64,000 nt of DNA from Panonychus citri (Eukaryota; Arthropoda; Arachnida; Trombidiformes; Tetranychidae). This document shows positions 1 to 10,395 of this stretch, in pieces. The stretch's first letter is position 1; each line of letters begins with the position of its first letter. Under the pieces are notes generated by a model, which did no database searches, was not told the DNA's origin, and saw nothing but the letters and a program-made list of their open reading frames with translations. Position numbers and translations under genes: made by a program. Where the stretch lies: the NCBI RefSeq assembly GCF_014898815.1, contig NW_026515548.1:226001-290000 (forward strand), written 5' to 3'.

Positions 1-137
1 TGATGAACTGGTCAATAGGGTAAATTGAATATCATTTTTTTGTCGATCATGAAAAGAAAAGATAAAATTTCATGGATAATATAACATATTATTCAGAATT
101 GTATTTCACCTTATAATTTTTGCTTCTCCACTTCTAG

Positions 138-542
138 TCCATTCAACCTCAAAATTCCGATGCAATGGCCTCCGATTGGTCTTATGGTGATACAACAAGA
201 TATCCAACAGCAAACTCTAACTATCCAAATAACAATACCTGGAATCAAGGTGATTATCCAACTTGGTCCAATGCAAGTTCAAACTTTTGGCCTACTAATG
301 GTCACAACACATACTCATATGTTGATCAAAATGGTGAGTATCAAAGTTACTCGATTTATTTTTTTTTGTTTATTTATTTTGCTATTATTACCGTCACATT
401 ATTTCTAGATGCAAATGCTATGAGCTATTATTATGGTAGACGTGAAATGGACTATCCAGAATCCTCTGGTCATTTAGATCGTACGGTCAAACCTGAAGTT
501 GGTCCAAACATATCATCAAACTATGATTTTGACTCATATTGA
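138..542 (+). CDS. C-terminal end of an unrecognised Tyr/Asn/Ser-rich protein (partial)
   Basis: These are the last two coding exons of a gene that begins before the window. An acceptor (TTCTAG) ends at 137. Exon 138-333 is open in one frame and ends at a GTGAGT donor. A 75-bp intron follows, and exon 409-542 restores the frame (codon split G|AT) and stops with TGA. The visible 109 or so residues are rich in Tyr, Asn, Ser and Trp, with short pieces such as YYYGRREMDYPE and a final NYDFDSY. No domain is visible, and the composition looks like the disordered tail of a transcription factor or RNA-binding protein, but that is only an impression. The function is unknown and the upstream sequence is needed. 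Confidence 0.65.
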   Translation, partial: SIQPQNSDAMASDWSYGDTTRYPTANSNYPNNNTWNQGDYPTWSNASSNFWPTNGHNTYSYVDQNGEYQSYSIYFFLFIYFAIITVTLFLDANAMSYYYGRREMDYPESSGHLDRTVKPEVGPNISSNYDFDSY

Positions 543-3500
543 TAACAATGCAACTAAAAGCCTCTCACCTTTCACCTCTTCCCTATCCGAGTTATTCTGT
601 TTAAATTAATGATTTTACTTGAAAAGACAACAACAAGAAAATAAGAAAAAGGCAAATGATGGATAGAGTAAAGACTAAAACAGAACAGAAAATAAAATCA
701 AGCGATATCATGATCACGATGATGACGTTATAAATGAATGATGATAAGGATGATGGCCATCATCAATATAATTACTTCAACTGCAAACTTTTAACTTTAA
801 TTACAAGCAGCGAAGCGAAAGAAATTATTTGAAAGCTCAAGCTCACAGGAGTACAAAATAGGACAACGTGAAGTTTACGGAACCCAAATTAAATCAACTA
901 TCATCAAGTGTATGATTGTTCTCTCTCTCTCTTCCCTCTCCATCTTCATCTTCCTCTCTTCCTATATATTTATAAACATAAATATATAAACATTGTTTGG
1001 ACGATCTTAAAGAAAAAAGTTCCAGAGTTATGCAAAATCAATTTTCTGTTTCAGTTGAACTTCTAGTCAATAACCAGCAACAATTAACTCTGTCTCTTCT
1101 GGTTAAATTATGCATTTCGTCACTTCAGATATTCACCAACATCCAAACCTCATCAACAATTATCATGCAAAGAAAACTAAATTATCCAACAATCAAGCGA
1201 CAGGAACAATTTCAAGGAACAGGGTCCGTTCGTTCATCGTTGTTGATCAGTTTTTTAATCCTCTGTGTCTATTGCTCCAAAATCAATTTAATTTTTTACA
1301 TAATTATTCGTAATTTTAATCATGTTCAATTTTCATGTTCTGTTTTCTTTCACCTCCTCTTTAATTCTCTTATTCTTTTTTCCACCAATATTTCACCTTA
1401 ATTTCATTTCTATTTTTCTCTTTCTCTCTAATTCAATAACTCACTCACTTATCTCTTCGATCCCTCCCCTCATCTTCTTTCTGTTTCGTCTTCTTTTCAT
1501 TTAACTACTTAACTATAATCAATTCTATTTCTTACACTTAACTAATGATCTTGTAATCATCAAGTCGATGGCCAGAATTTAATGCAAACAACAAAGCAAA
1601 AACAAAGCAATAGGACTGATGGTCAACACTTGGTATCCATTTTGAACAATACCAACATATTCAAGCCAAATCAAGCAAATTAATGATTTCCATTCCTTTG
1701 GACTGATAAACTTTTATAAATTATATTATATATTGTACACGAGAGAATCAAGAAAACAAACTCACAAATCCACAGACTAAAAAACTCAAACATTAACACA
1801 CAAAACTGACATTTGATAAAACAAACAGAATCTCAAATGATAAATTAAATTGCATTGTTTCAATTGGTTTCATATGTGTTGCTCATTATTTTGTTTAATA
1901 TTCTATATTACAATTTAATTATCCACAACAATATTATAACTGTGACAATGAAATATTAAAATACATTAAGACAAAGCTCAAATTCAAGTTGATTGTCAAT
2001 CCTAAATGATGGAAGCAAAATAATCAAGTTGATGAAGAACAAAAAAGTTTTTGGAAAAATTTTTATTTCGATTTGATTTTTTCCCTGCAAATTAGAATTG
2101 AAATTTAATCGTAATCAGGGCAATAGATTATCTAATCTCTTTTTTTCTATTCCTCTTCAATGGTTGGGGAGAGGGAGAGCCTAAGGGATCATTAAAATTA
2201 TCCGCATCCGTTTTCTTCCTCTACCATCATGTTGATCCTCTTTTTCATTCCCAGAGTAGAGGAAGAAAAAACTCTGAGGATAAATGATTAAGCCAAAGTA
2301 ATTAGAGGTGATTAGTTCAAGTAGAAAAGAGGGTTGCTCATGATGATATTTACTGATTCAAATGGACGTTACTGATGATGCTCTTCATCCTCATCCTCTC
2401 TCTCTCCCTATTTAATTTGATAGTCTCTCTCTCATTCTGATAATATTCCTTTAATATCGATTTCTTGATTGATCGCTGTTTAACCAATAAACTCAAACTT
2501 CTCATTCCCAGTTAAACTTGCCCAGAGTTTCACCTCTAATTTTACCTCCCTCCCTTTACCTCTTCTCCCAACATCATTATTTACCCTTTCTCTCTCTCTC
2601 TCTTCTTTCTCTTCCCTCTCTCCCACTCTGATGAATACAACATGGGACTTTTGAATGTACTTTCCATGTGTATTACCGGCATCCAAGTGATTCCCTCCTC
2701 TTGCTCTCTCTCTTCTTTCGTCTTCCCTGTCGTAATCATCTTCATCATTATAATCATTCGTCTTCTTCCACCTCCTTCTCAGTTCAACCCACTGTTAGCT
2801 AACCCAACAAATCGATAGATGTTGATTGAATAGAGAGAAAGACTCGAGAGAAACTCATGTTGTGTGTTTCCGATCGATAATCTTTTTTGGAGTAAATTTT
2901 TTTCTTTTTTTGCGCAAAAACTCTAAACCCTAAGCCCTCGATTGTATCGAGTAAAGCACAAGTAGAATCTAAATAATAATCATAATTTATTATTAGAGTA
3001 TGTTAATCATCATGATCGTAATAATATAAAACTGTAGAGTCTCCTGAGTCTTTGTAACCCAACAAACTTAAATCTCAAGGGAAAATTAAAGGTAAAAATA
3101 GTAAAGTAGAAAGAGAAGAGAAATCTTCTTACCTTAATCATTCACTTCTCTTTCATCATCATAATCTTCCTCTCTTCATCATCCACCTTCAATCCACCTC
3201 CACTCGACCACCTCCTCCTCCTCCTCCTCGTCCTCTTTTTCCCTCCACATCCTATTGATTATTTCCACCCCTTCTCATCCTCATCCTCATCCTCATCTTC
3301 CTCTCGGTTAATTTAGTTTCAACTTGTAGCCTTTTTTGTTATTATTATTTCCCTTAACTCTAAATCATATTTAGCTTCGGTTTACCTGAAATTTATTTGA
3401 TTTAAAATGATTAACCAACCATCATCTTCATCTTCATCTTCCTCTTTCTCGTTCTTATTTAATCTTTTTCTTCCTCATCCTCTTACTCTTTGCTCTTTAA

Positions 3501-4599
3501 ATCATTTAACTTTTTCCTCTTAACCTCCATTTTCCTCATCATCCTCGTCATCCTCGTCATCATCCTCATCACAATTCAATTTACTTAATTCCAATTCTGA
3601 ACTTTTTTACATCCCAATCACTCGTTATCAGCTTAACAAGGTTACAAAGAGTCAACTCATTTTAATTCAAATTAATTGCTAATCATCTAATCTGTTTGTT
3701 TAGTTTAGTTTTGTTTTATTTTCAATTTCAATTTCTTAATCTTAATTTCAATGAAATTAAATGAATCAACTTGAATGATGAAAGGAAAAAGTTTTCCACT
3801 CTCGAGTTATTTCATTCTTCACTTTCAATGGATTGAAATTTCCAAAGCAAATTTAATCTATTGATTAGATAAATTGATCTTTGAAATTTGATCAAGAAAA
3901 ATCATCAATTATCGATAATTTGATTTGCCTTTTAATTATCGCACAAACGCAATCAACTCAAATGTTAACTTGAAGTATGAGGCTGAAATTTTGCCTCTTC
4001 TATTGATCGCAATTAATTAATTTTTCATGTTTTCTTAAATGAACGTTTATATTGATCAAATTGAGTAAATTAATTGGTTTCTATCTTCTAACAATCAACA
4101 ATTAAATTTTCAATTATTCATAGAGATCAACTTATCAACCTTAACAACTTTTTGTTAATCAATGAAAACTAATGTAATTAGTGAGAAACTATTATATTTA
4201 CTGCTTACGTCACATTCTTTATTTATTCAGAGTTAATTGTTCAAATTTTCTATGGTTTGATAATCGATAAATTTCAGAACCAATTTAATAATCAATCTTT
4301 TTTCATTCAAATTTCGCGCGATTCTTTTTATTTCCTCAAACTGTTTATTGTTTTCATCGGTTTCAGATGTTTTTCTTTCACTTTTGTTCACTTGATAATC
4401 AAGACTCTTGATTGCTAATGTCTTAATTGTTTGTTTATTAATTTATGAATTACAAATTAATCATCATTAGTCTTGCTTCATTCACTTAATCTCACAGGTA
4501 TGTGTTTGGTTAAATTCATCATCATTTTAAACTATACAGATTGAAAATTGATTTGTTTAGTGGTTTTCATTGTTTTTTTTCATTTTTGTTCATCAACAG
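543..4599. other. Long CT-rich noncoding stretch with TMEM170 5' leader
   Basis: No convincing coding exon is seen here. The first part is probably the 3' UTR of the preceding gene, with an AATAAA at about 691. The middle is dominated by CT, CTC and TCATCC tracts, for example about 3211-3235 (CTC repeats), 3274-3299 (CTCATC repeats) and 3540-3575. Short open frames on both strands are by-products of these tracts. A CAG|GTATGT donor at 4498 and a CAACAG acceptor ending at 4599 suggest a roughly 100-bp intron in the 5' UTR of the TMEM170 gene. Confidence 0.5.
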
Positions 4600-4602
4600 A
4601 TT

Positions 4603-5004
4603 ATGGGACAGAAAATATTTGAACCTGGTGATTTGCAATCATCGGAAACATTTTGGAATGTTTTGAAACTCTCACCTCGAGATAAATTGGACAAATTTGC
4701 CGAAATGTGGTTCCATGTTTTTCTTTGGGCCTTTTCATCTTATCTTTTTGTTCATTTGGTCGCTTCATTGGTGGCTTTTATTTCGTTAAGGAAACACAAA
4801 ATTGCTCGATTTGCACCTATTCTTTTAATCATTTCAGGTGTTGTTACACCTTTGACTATGAGTTTAATCACAAGCTCAGCGATTGCTGGTGTTTTCAGAG
4901 CTGCGAGTATCGGTATGAGTCCATTGAATGCTTTTCTATTTGGAACAGGACAAACTCTGGTCAATCTCACTTTTAGTTTCACACGAATCCTCGCTACTTT
5001 GTAA
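4603..5004 (+). CDS. TMEM170A: TMEM170 family membrane protein
   Basis: This 133-residue protein of the TMEM170 family has three or four hydrophobic segments and is almost all transmembrane. The family signature is clear: W(F/L)HVFLWA near residue 36, a short basic loop (RKHKIARF) between the first two spans, ITSSAIAGVFR in the middle span, and a C-terminus ending FTRILATL. Vertebrate members act in the ER and nuclear envelope, influencing membrane shape and nuclear pore assembly. The ATG at 4603 lies three bases inside the exon, just after the acceptor at 4599, so the single coding exon has a spliced 5' leader. An in-frame upstream codon (4570) lies in the intron and was not used. Whether it is closer to TMEM170A or B cannot be told by eye. 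Confidence 0.9.
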   Translation: MGQKIFEPGDLQSSETFWNVLKLSPRDKLDKFAEMWFHVFLWAFSSYLFVHLVASLVAFISLRKHKIARFAPILLIISGVVTPLTMSLITSSAIAGVFRAASIGMSPLNAFLFGTGQTLVNLTFSFTRILATL

Positions 5005-5856
5005 GACAATTAAACTAACCCACCTTATAAATTACATCTGAATCATGTTAATCGTTACCAGAACCATTGTACAAAACCATGTAAATATGTTTCACACTCG
5101 ACATTTCCATAAAAGACAAAGTTCAATTGATTTTATCGATCGATTAATTTATCTAATTTCTCATTCAATCTCACAATTAATATTTTATTTACTCGAAAAT
5201 CAATGCAATAGTTCAATGAGATCTTTTTAATTGCAGCAATTTTATTCATTTCATTGTTAACTTTAAAGATGAATATCAAATTAACTTGGAAAAGGAATAA
5301 ACAATCAATTGAACTCATATTAACTCTTCTTAAAGGTTCTAATTTAAGTTTGATTTGTGAAGCTCCGAAAGATCAATTAAAAAGGTAAAAAGATTCTTTG
5401 TATTTTCATGCGATGTGTTTATATTTCAATTTTGTGTATAAATTTTGACCTTGAGTCGAATACAATTGTCAATTAATATTAAAGAAATAGGACGAACTCA
5501 TATTGGACTCGAGATTGATATCGACCTGTTTTCTATGACAACATCAATAGAGAAAAAGAATGACAATCTCTCGAGAGATTATAGACAAGAGAAAGAGAGA
5601 AAGACTATGTTAATGATTTAGATAGAATTGGAATTGTGATCATTAGAATTAGAATTAGGGATATAAAGGGAAGGAAAAGAATCAACTGTAAAGTGAAACA
5701 AAATTAATTCGTTCAATTATACATAGTACAATGTAATTTCGACGATAGAAAACGTGTATCTGTGGTGTAAGATTGTTTTTTGTTGTTCGATTTTCTGGTA
5801 ACATATCATAACAGAGAAAAGAGTGACCTCAGTAATTACAAGATTGTTGTCATTGA
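5005..5856. other. Convergent 3' UTRs of TMEM170 and TMEM33
   Basis: This AT-rich sequence lies between two convergent genes. A plus-strand AATAAA at 5296-5301 could end the TMEM170 transcript. Small open frames on both strands have no protein-like composition. No other gene is seen. Confidence 0.5.
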
Positions 5857-6690
5857 TTAATGAGGTGCTGAGACTGTTATCCTTGGTGGGGCAAGACGAC
5901 ATGTTAGATTAATCAACTTGAAAGATACGTTTCGTAGGAAATTTGGGCACTGAGGTCGCATGGCGAATGTTTCAATCGTTACCCTGAGTTGGCGGAAGGT
6001 TTGAGCCGAATATGGATTACGTCTTGAAGCATATCGAAGTACAATGAATCGATAATAGAGAAAAGGAGCCATTAATGATCCCATACCGGTGATTAATGCC
6101 AATATGATGACTGGCATAATAAATATTTCAGAAAGAGCTACAGTTTGTAGCATTACAGGAGTGTAACGAGCGAGAAATAAGGAGAGATTATTTTGAAGAT
6201 TGCGACTCCCCTCGAGTGTTTCGATGATGGTTAAAACAGATCGGGTCAGATGAAGAGAAGCAAACAATGTTAAGGGTAGAAGGACCAAGGTAATCGGATT
6301 ATGAGACAAAAATATCAGGGAAAAGAAGAGATAATGGCATGAATCTTCAGCTAATAGAAGATCCATGAATTCACGATTTAATCGAAATGCGGGTAACCTT
6401 TGGTGTAATCTAATAGCAGAGGTAGCCCCATTGGCGAGTAAAGCCTTTTGATAATAACTGAGGGAACTGTTGTTAGTTAAGAAAGGAACAATATGTAGAA
6501 GGGTGAAGAAAAGGGTCGCTAGTCGAGTGAAAAATGTTAAACAGTAAAGAGGGTTAGTGGTTAGATATTGTATAATCTCATCAAATCCTAATCGGCGACC
6601 TGTAGGTTGTTGTTGTGATGATGATGATGATGATGGTGGTGGTGGAGGATCTCCAGCAGAGCTACTACTTTGATCAGGTTCAGGTGGCAT
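5857..6690 (-). CDS. TMEM33: TMEM33 (Pom33/Tts1/Kr-h2 family)
   Basis: This 277-residue single-exon protein belongs to the TMEM33/Pom33 family of ER and nuclear-envelope proteins, which shape tubular ER and help pore-complex distribution. The first 35 residues are disordered, with poly-Pro and poly-Ser runs. Hydrophobic spans follow near residues 45-70, 118-150 and 175-215. The family C-terminal block is well kept: LRYASRRNPYS, then a Met/Arg/Pro/Cys-Pro segment (MRPQCPNFLR) and a final RLAPP. Human TMEM33 is about 247 residues; the extra length is the N-terminal low-complexity part. A CTAAG acceptor-like sequence just upstream (about 6694) suggests a spliced 5' UTR. The gene is head to head with EMC2. 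Confidence 0.92.
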   Translation of the reverse strand: MPPEPDQSSSSAGDPPPPPSSSSSSQQQPTGRRLGFDEIIQYLTTNPLYCLTFFTRLATLFFTLLHIVPFLTNNSSLSYYQKALLANGATSAIRLHQRLPAFRLNREFMDLLLAEDSCHYLFFSLIFLSHNPITLVLLPLTLFASLHLTRSVLTIIETLEGSRNLQNNLSLFLARYTPVMLQTVALSEIFIMPVIILALITGMGSLMAPFLYYRFIVLRYASRRNPYSAQTFRQLRVTIETFAMRPQCPNFLRNVSFKLINLTCRLAPPRITVSAPH

Positions 6691-7674
6691 TTTCTTAGAT
6701 TGTTTTAACCCAAATTAGAAGTAATAAAATAAAAAGATATGTTGAGATTGCAGAATAATGAAATGATATGAAAAACCGATGGTAGTAAACAAAAAAGTAA
6801 ACAGGATTCACACCAATATAAAGCTTACGGAATAAGCCTAAGAGGAAAATACAAAACAGAAAGCCAAGTGAAGTTCAGGTAAGTAAAAAAGAAAGTATAA
6901 TTGAATCGATAGAAAATCAGCAAGGTAGTTCAGAATGATGTTAATGTCTTCCTCGTATAAACTACCACAGTTACCTTGAAGAAGTAAAGAAAAAGATAGA
7001 AAATCAATGTGATGAGAATTAAAAACAAAAAAATCAGTTGAATAAAAAGAGTTGAAGTATCAACGAAAAAGACTCGAGCTTCAACAGCAGCAACAATTTT
7101 GAACGATCAATAGTTACCTTTATCTCTTGACCAGCGAGTAACGTAACCCAATAATCACAATTAAACAAATTCAAGGAACACAATCAACTAATGGAGATAA
7201 TAATTAACTGAGTCATTAATTGACTGTCATTATGAACCCAAATAAGAAAGCTGCTCCAATGAACCGACAGATGGCGAAAGCGAAAGAACAAATGATTTTA
7301 TGGACCAAAAGATGGCGTTGGGAATTTCAAATTCTGAAATTCAGAATTTGAATGTTTATTGTTCATCAATCGTTCAGTTGATTGTATCTTAATTTATCTT
7401 TGATCTTTTGATTTTTGGCACTGAAACTTCACTGGTTTAAGGTAATTGTGAGAAATTTTGAATCTCTGATGAAAATCGTCCTGTTGCTCATTATCCTGAG
7501 CTTGTGATTTGTTTAATTTGTTTGTTTACTTTAGTGTGACTGACATGTTACCTTTAGGATTATTTTCAATCTTATATTTTAATCGGTTCATTTATTTAAT
7601 TTAAATTCTATTGTTGTCTTTTATAGATTTTAAATACAACTTCTAGTTTGGATTTTCAATCTCATCGTGCAATC
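6691..7674. promoter_or_regulatory. Bidirectional TMEM33/EMC2 promoter region
   Basis: This 984-bp divergent intergenic region holds the 5' leaders of TMEM33 (minus) and EMC2 (plus). It contains two GATGGCG motifs: CAGATGGCGAAAG near 7269 and AAAAGATGGCGTT near 7304-7317. The second matches the YY1/Pho consensus AAGATGGCG, and both overlap the CTCF core pattern. A 23-bp palindrome lies at 7328-7350. A GTAACT donor-like site on the minus strand near 7117 could start the TMEM33 5' UTR intron. Motif matches are by eye. Confidence 0.45.
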
Positions 7675-8670
7675 ATGTCAATCAAACCAGCTAATCTTTG
7701 GTGTAAAGATATAACTACTCGAGGTAATGAAGTTAATCAAATTCTATTTCCATTTCTATCTGCCTCATACTGAATTTCAATACAGATTGTTTTTTTTTTC
7801 TAATATTATTTTATATACAATTTGCATTTATTTTTATTTAAAGAGGCTCGAGAAATATTACAAAAATGGAGAGAAGAGAATGCCCGGTGTCCAGAAAAAG
7901 TGAGAGATCTTTGGGTAAATTGTCTTTCTAAATGCAAAAGCCTTGGAGATGAAAGATGGCTGATTGTTGAACAAGTAGCCATGGCTGGAATGGATTTACA
8001 TGATAATTCTTTGACAAAAGAATGTTTAACCATTTTGGAAGATAAGTTTCCAAAAAGCTCACGAGTTCGTCGTCTCAAGATAATGGCCAACATGGAATTG
8101 AGAGAAAGATACGAAGAAGCATTGAAAACATACGAAGCCATGATAAGGAAAGATGAAGCCAATTCTGTTCTATACAAAAGGAAAATAGCCATCTTAATAG
8201 CTCAGAAAAGAACCCCAGAGATAATCAAGGAACTTTCTGAGTATCTTAAGAAATTCATGAACGATACCGAAGCTTGGTTAGAATTATGTGATATCTACAT
8301 CCAAGAACAGGCCTACACTAAAGCAGCCTTTTGCATGGAAGAGCTTATTCTGACCAATCCACACAACCATTTATACCATCAACGGTACGCTGAGATTCAA
8401 TATACTATTGGAACCACTGAGAGCCTCGAGTTAGCCCGTTCTTATTATGCTCAAGCAGTGAAACTTAATCCAACCAATTTAAGAGCCTTGTACGGTCTTC
8501 AGTTAACTGCTTTTACACTTTCTAATCAACCGAGAATAAGTTCACAAAGGAAAAAAGAAAATGTCAAAATATCCTCATGGGCATCATCTCAAATTACTAA
8601 ATTATATCAAGCATCTAGCAAAGACTCTCTGTCCATAGTTGAATCAATGATGACCAATCTACAGTTGTAA
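7675..8670 (+). CDS. EMC2: ER membrane protein complex subunit 2 (TPR protein)
   Basis: This gene encodes the cytosolic TPR subunit of the ER membrane complex, which inserts tail-anchored and multi-pass membrane proteins. Exon 1 is 7675-7723 (16 codons plus one base, donor GAG|GTAATG) and exon 2 is 7844-8670, joined in frame as ...TTR-EAREILQKWREEN. The protein is 291 residues against about 297 in human. Family signatures are KWREEN near the start, RYEEAL in a TPR, KRKIAI, LNEYL-like LSEYLKKF, and the strongly conserved KAAFCMEELILTNPHNHLY with its (Y/H)QRYAE continuation. The C-terminal half keeps ASWASSQI. No membrane span is present, as expected. The start in exon 1 is supported because exon 2 has no good ATG at its beginning. 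Confidence 0.93.
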
Positions 8671-9141
8671 TTCAATGTTCATTTTAAGATTGACATCTGA
8701 ACATTAGAACCAATTTCTTTCCAAGGAACCAAATGACTTTCACCAAACAGTATAAAGGGAAGCAAATCAACTAAAAATAATTAAATTGAACCTTTTTTAT
8801 TAGATCCAATTTGTATCTTGTACCCAATTCAGACACTTCTTTTATACTTTACAGTCAAAAAGAGGAAATGACTTTTTCTTATTTGTCATCAGAATCTTTA
8901 TCGTTCATTTGTAGATGAAATTTTAAGAGATTCAAGAAATTACATGTAAGTTCCATCAAAGATCTTACAAACAAAATCTCTCGAGTGAATCTGCTTAAAT
9001 TAAAGACTGAAGTTAAATCGGATTGTTTCAAATTAAATTGTAGCTCATTATCAACTATTCACTTAATCAAACTTTGATCAAATTCCAAATATAATTTACT
9101 GAACTTACATTTATATAAATAAAATAATAGAAGAAACGAAA
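8671..9141. other. Convergent 3' UTRs of EMC2 and RRP7
   Basis: This is AT-rich sequence between convergent genes. TTTATT at about 8795-8800 could be the minus-strand poly(A) signal of RRP7. I searched it for the missing C-terminal RRP7 block (NFYAWQ-like or RKF-P-Y-like) and saw none. Confidence 0.45.
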
Positions 9142-9894
9142 TTACAAAACATCACTTTTCACCTTTTCAGTTCGAGGAAAAATTTCACTTTTAGCTCTTT
9201 TCTTTTGCATTTTCTCAGTGATTTTCTTGTCTAAATAATCAGCATTCGGTAGGAATGGTTTCTTTCCATGGCGAGAAACTTTAATCCATCCATCTTCATC
9301 TGCAACTCCTTCCATAGCTTTGGCATTTTCTTTTTCCAATCGCACCCTTTTATCGTATCGAGCGATATAATTAGTAATATCTTTCTTAGTAGCTTCCAAA
9401 TCCAGTATTGATTCATTGTAACAATGTTCCCATCTCCGTAGTCCTGTTAGTGGTTTTCCTTGACCTAAAGAAATAGAATAAAATTAACCTTTATGATTAA
9501 TATGAAAGGATTTCTAATAGATCAACTCACCATATAGATACAAAATTTTCTTTGATTCAATGAGCTGGTTCATTGATTGAATACCTTTCTGATCTTTGAA
9601 TACAACAACAGCGGCTCGATAACCATAGATTGGGGATATTTCACCTCCATCAAAAGTAGCTTCATTCATTCCGATTGTCTCAATGGAAGAATGAAATCTG
9701 ATGGACTTTATAGAGCCAAAGGTCACCGATAGACTTTTCTTAACGGAAACAGCGTCACAAAAACCTGGCAAATTAATTAGAATGACACTTTTCTCTTTGT
9801 CAGAAGCGAGAGGCTTCACAAAGACATGACGAACAACTTCACTCGCTTTATTGACGACAACATTAAGCACTTTGATCTCTTGCATGGTTAACAA
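9142..9894 (-). CDS. RRP7A: Ribosomal RNA processing protein 7 (RRP7A-like, short C-terminus)
   Basis: RRP7 acts in the small-subunit processome, in early 18S rRNA maturation in the nucleolus. There are two exons: 9894-9531 and 9464-9142, joined at G|GT with a GTGAGT donor. The protein is 228 residues. The N-terminal half has an RRM-like part (VILINLPGFC ... YRAAVVVFK). The second half has the family's acidic/aromatic hallmark EGVADEDGWIKVSRHGKKPFLP. The protein then stops shortly after QKKRAKSE, where human RRP7A continues for about 45 residues (a helix beginning NFYAWQ and ending in a basic PY tail). No such exon is seen downstream. Either the C-terminus is truly short, or a further exon is too diverged to spot; AAAAG|GTGAAA near the stop is a possible donor. 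Confidence 0.85.
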
Positions 9895-10395
9895 ATTGAC
9901 ACCGAAAGAGAAACAAATTTAAATGAACCTCTTGGTAAACAAGAAAATCACATGAGACAAGAACACATGTTAGGGATCACATACTAATTTCCAAAGAGAG
10001 TCTCTTTAAATGGAACCTTTTTGGAGGTCATTTCAATAACATCGACATTAAATTCACGATTAAAAGACTTCTGGTTCGAAGGAAAATTTAAAACAAAGAT
10101 TTTACTCAATTTTAATAGATTCTAATCGGCGAGAAGGGGAATAGAGGAAGAAGAAAGTGAATTTAAGGAAAGAATTGGTTTTATTCAGATAACAGATTTA
10201 TGAACAGCTTTTCCAAGGAGAGACCCTAATATCATCTATCTCAATAGGAGTATAATCAGTGATGGTTGTGTGATTTTATGTTGGATGTTAGCATCTTTTC
10301 TTCAATGATTAATTTGATTTAATTTATTTAAAATTATCCCCAAAACATTTCGTTTTGTTCATCTCTCTAAGTGGTGGGTTTTATTTTCAGTTTGT
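9895..10395. other. ATP5F1B 3' UTR and RRP7 upstream region
   Basis: This spacer lies between two minus-strand genes. TTTATT at about 10180-10185 is a possible minus-strand poly(A) signal for ATP5F1B. Nothing else is recognised. Confidence 0.4.

Noticed and set aside
2480..2686. Minus-strand open frame rich in Glu/Arg
   Set aside because: It arises from a CT microsatellite on the plus strand and has no protein-like composition or splice context.
7806..8192. Minus-strand frame of 128 codons
   Set aside because: It is antisense to the conserved EMC2 exon.
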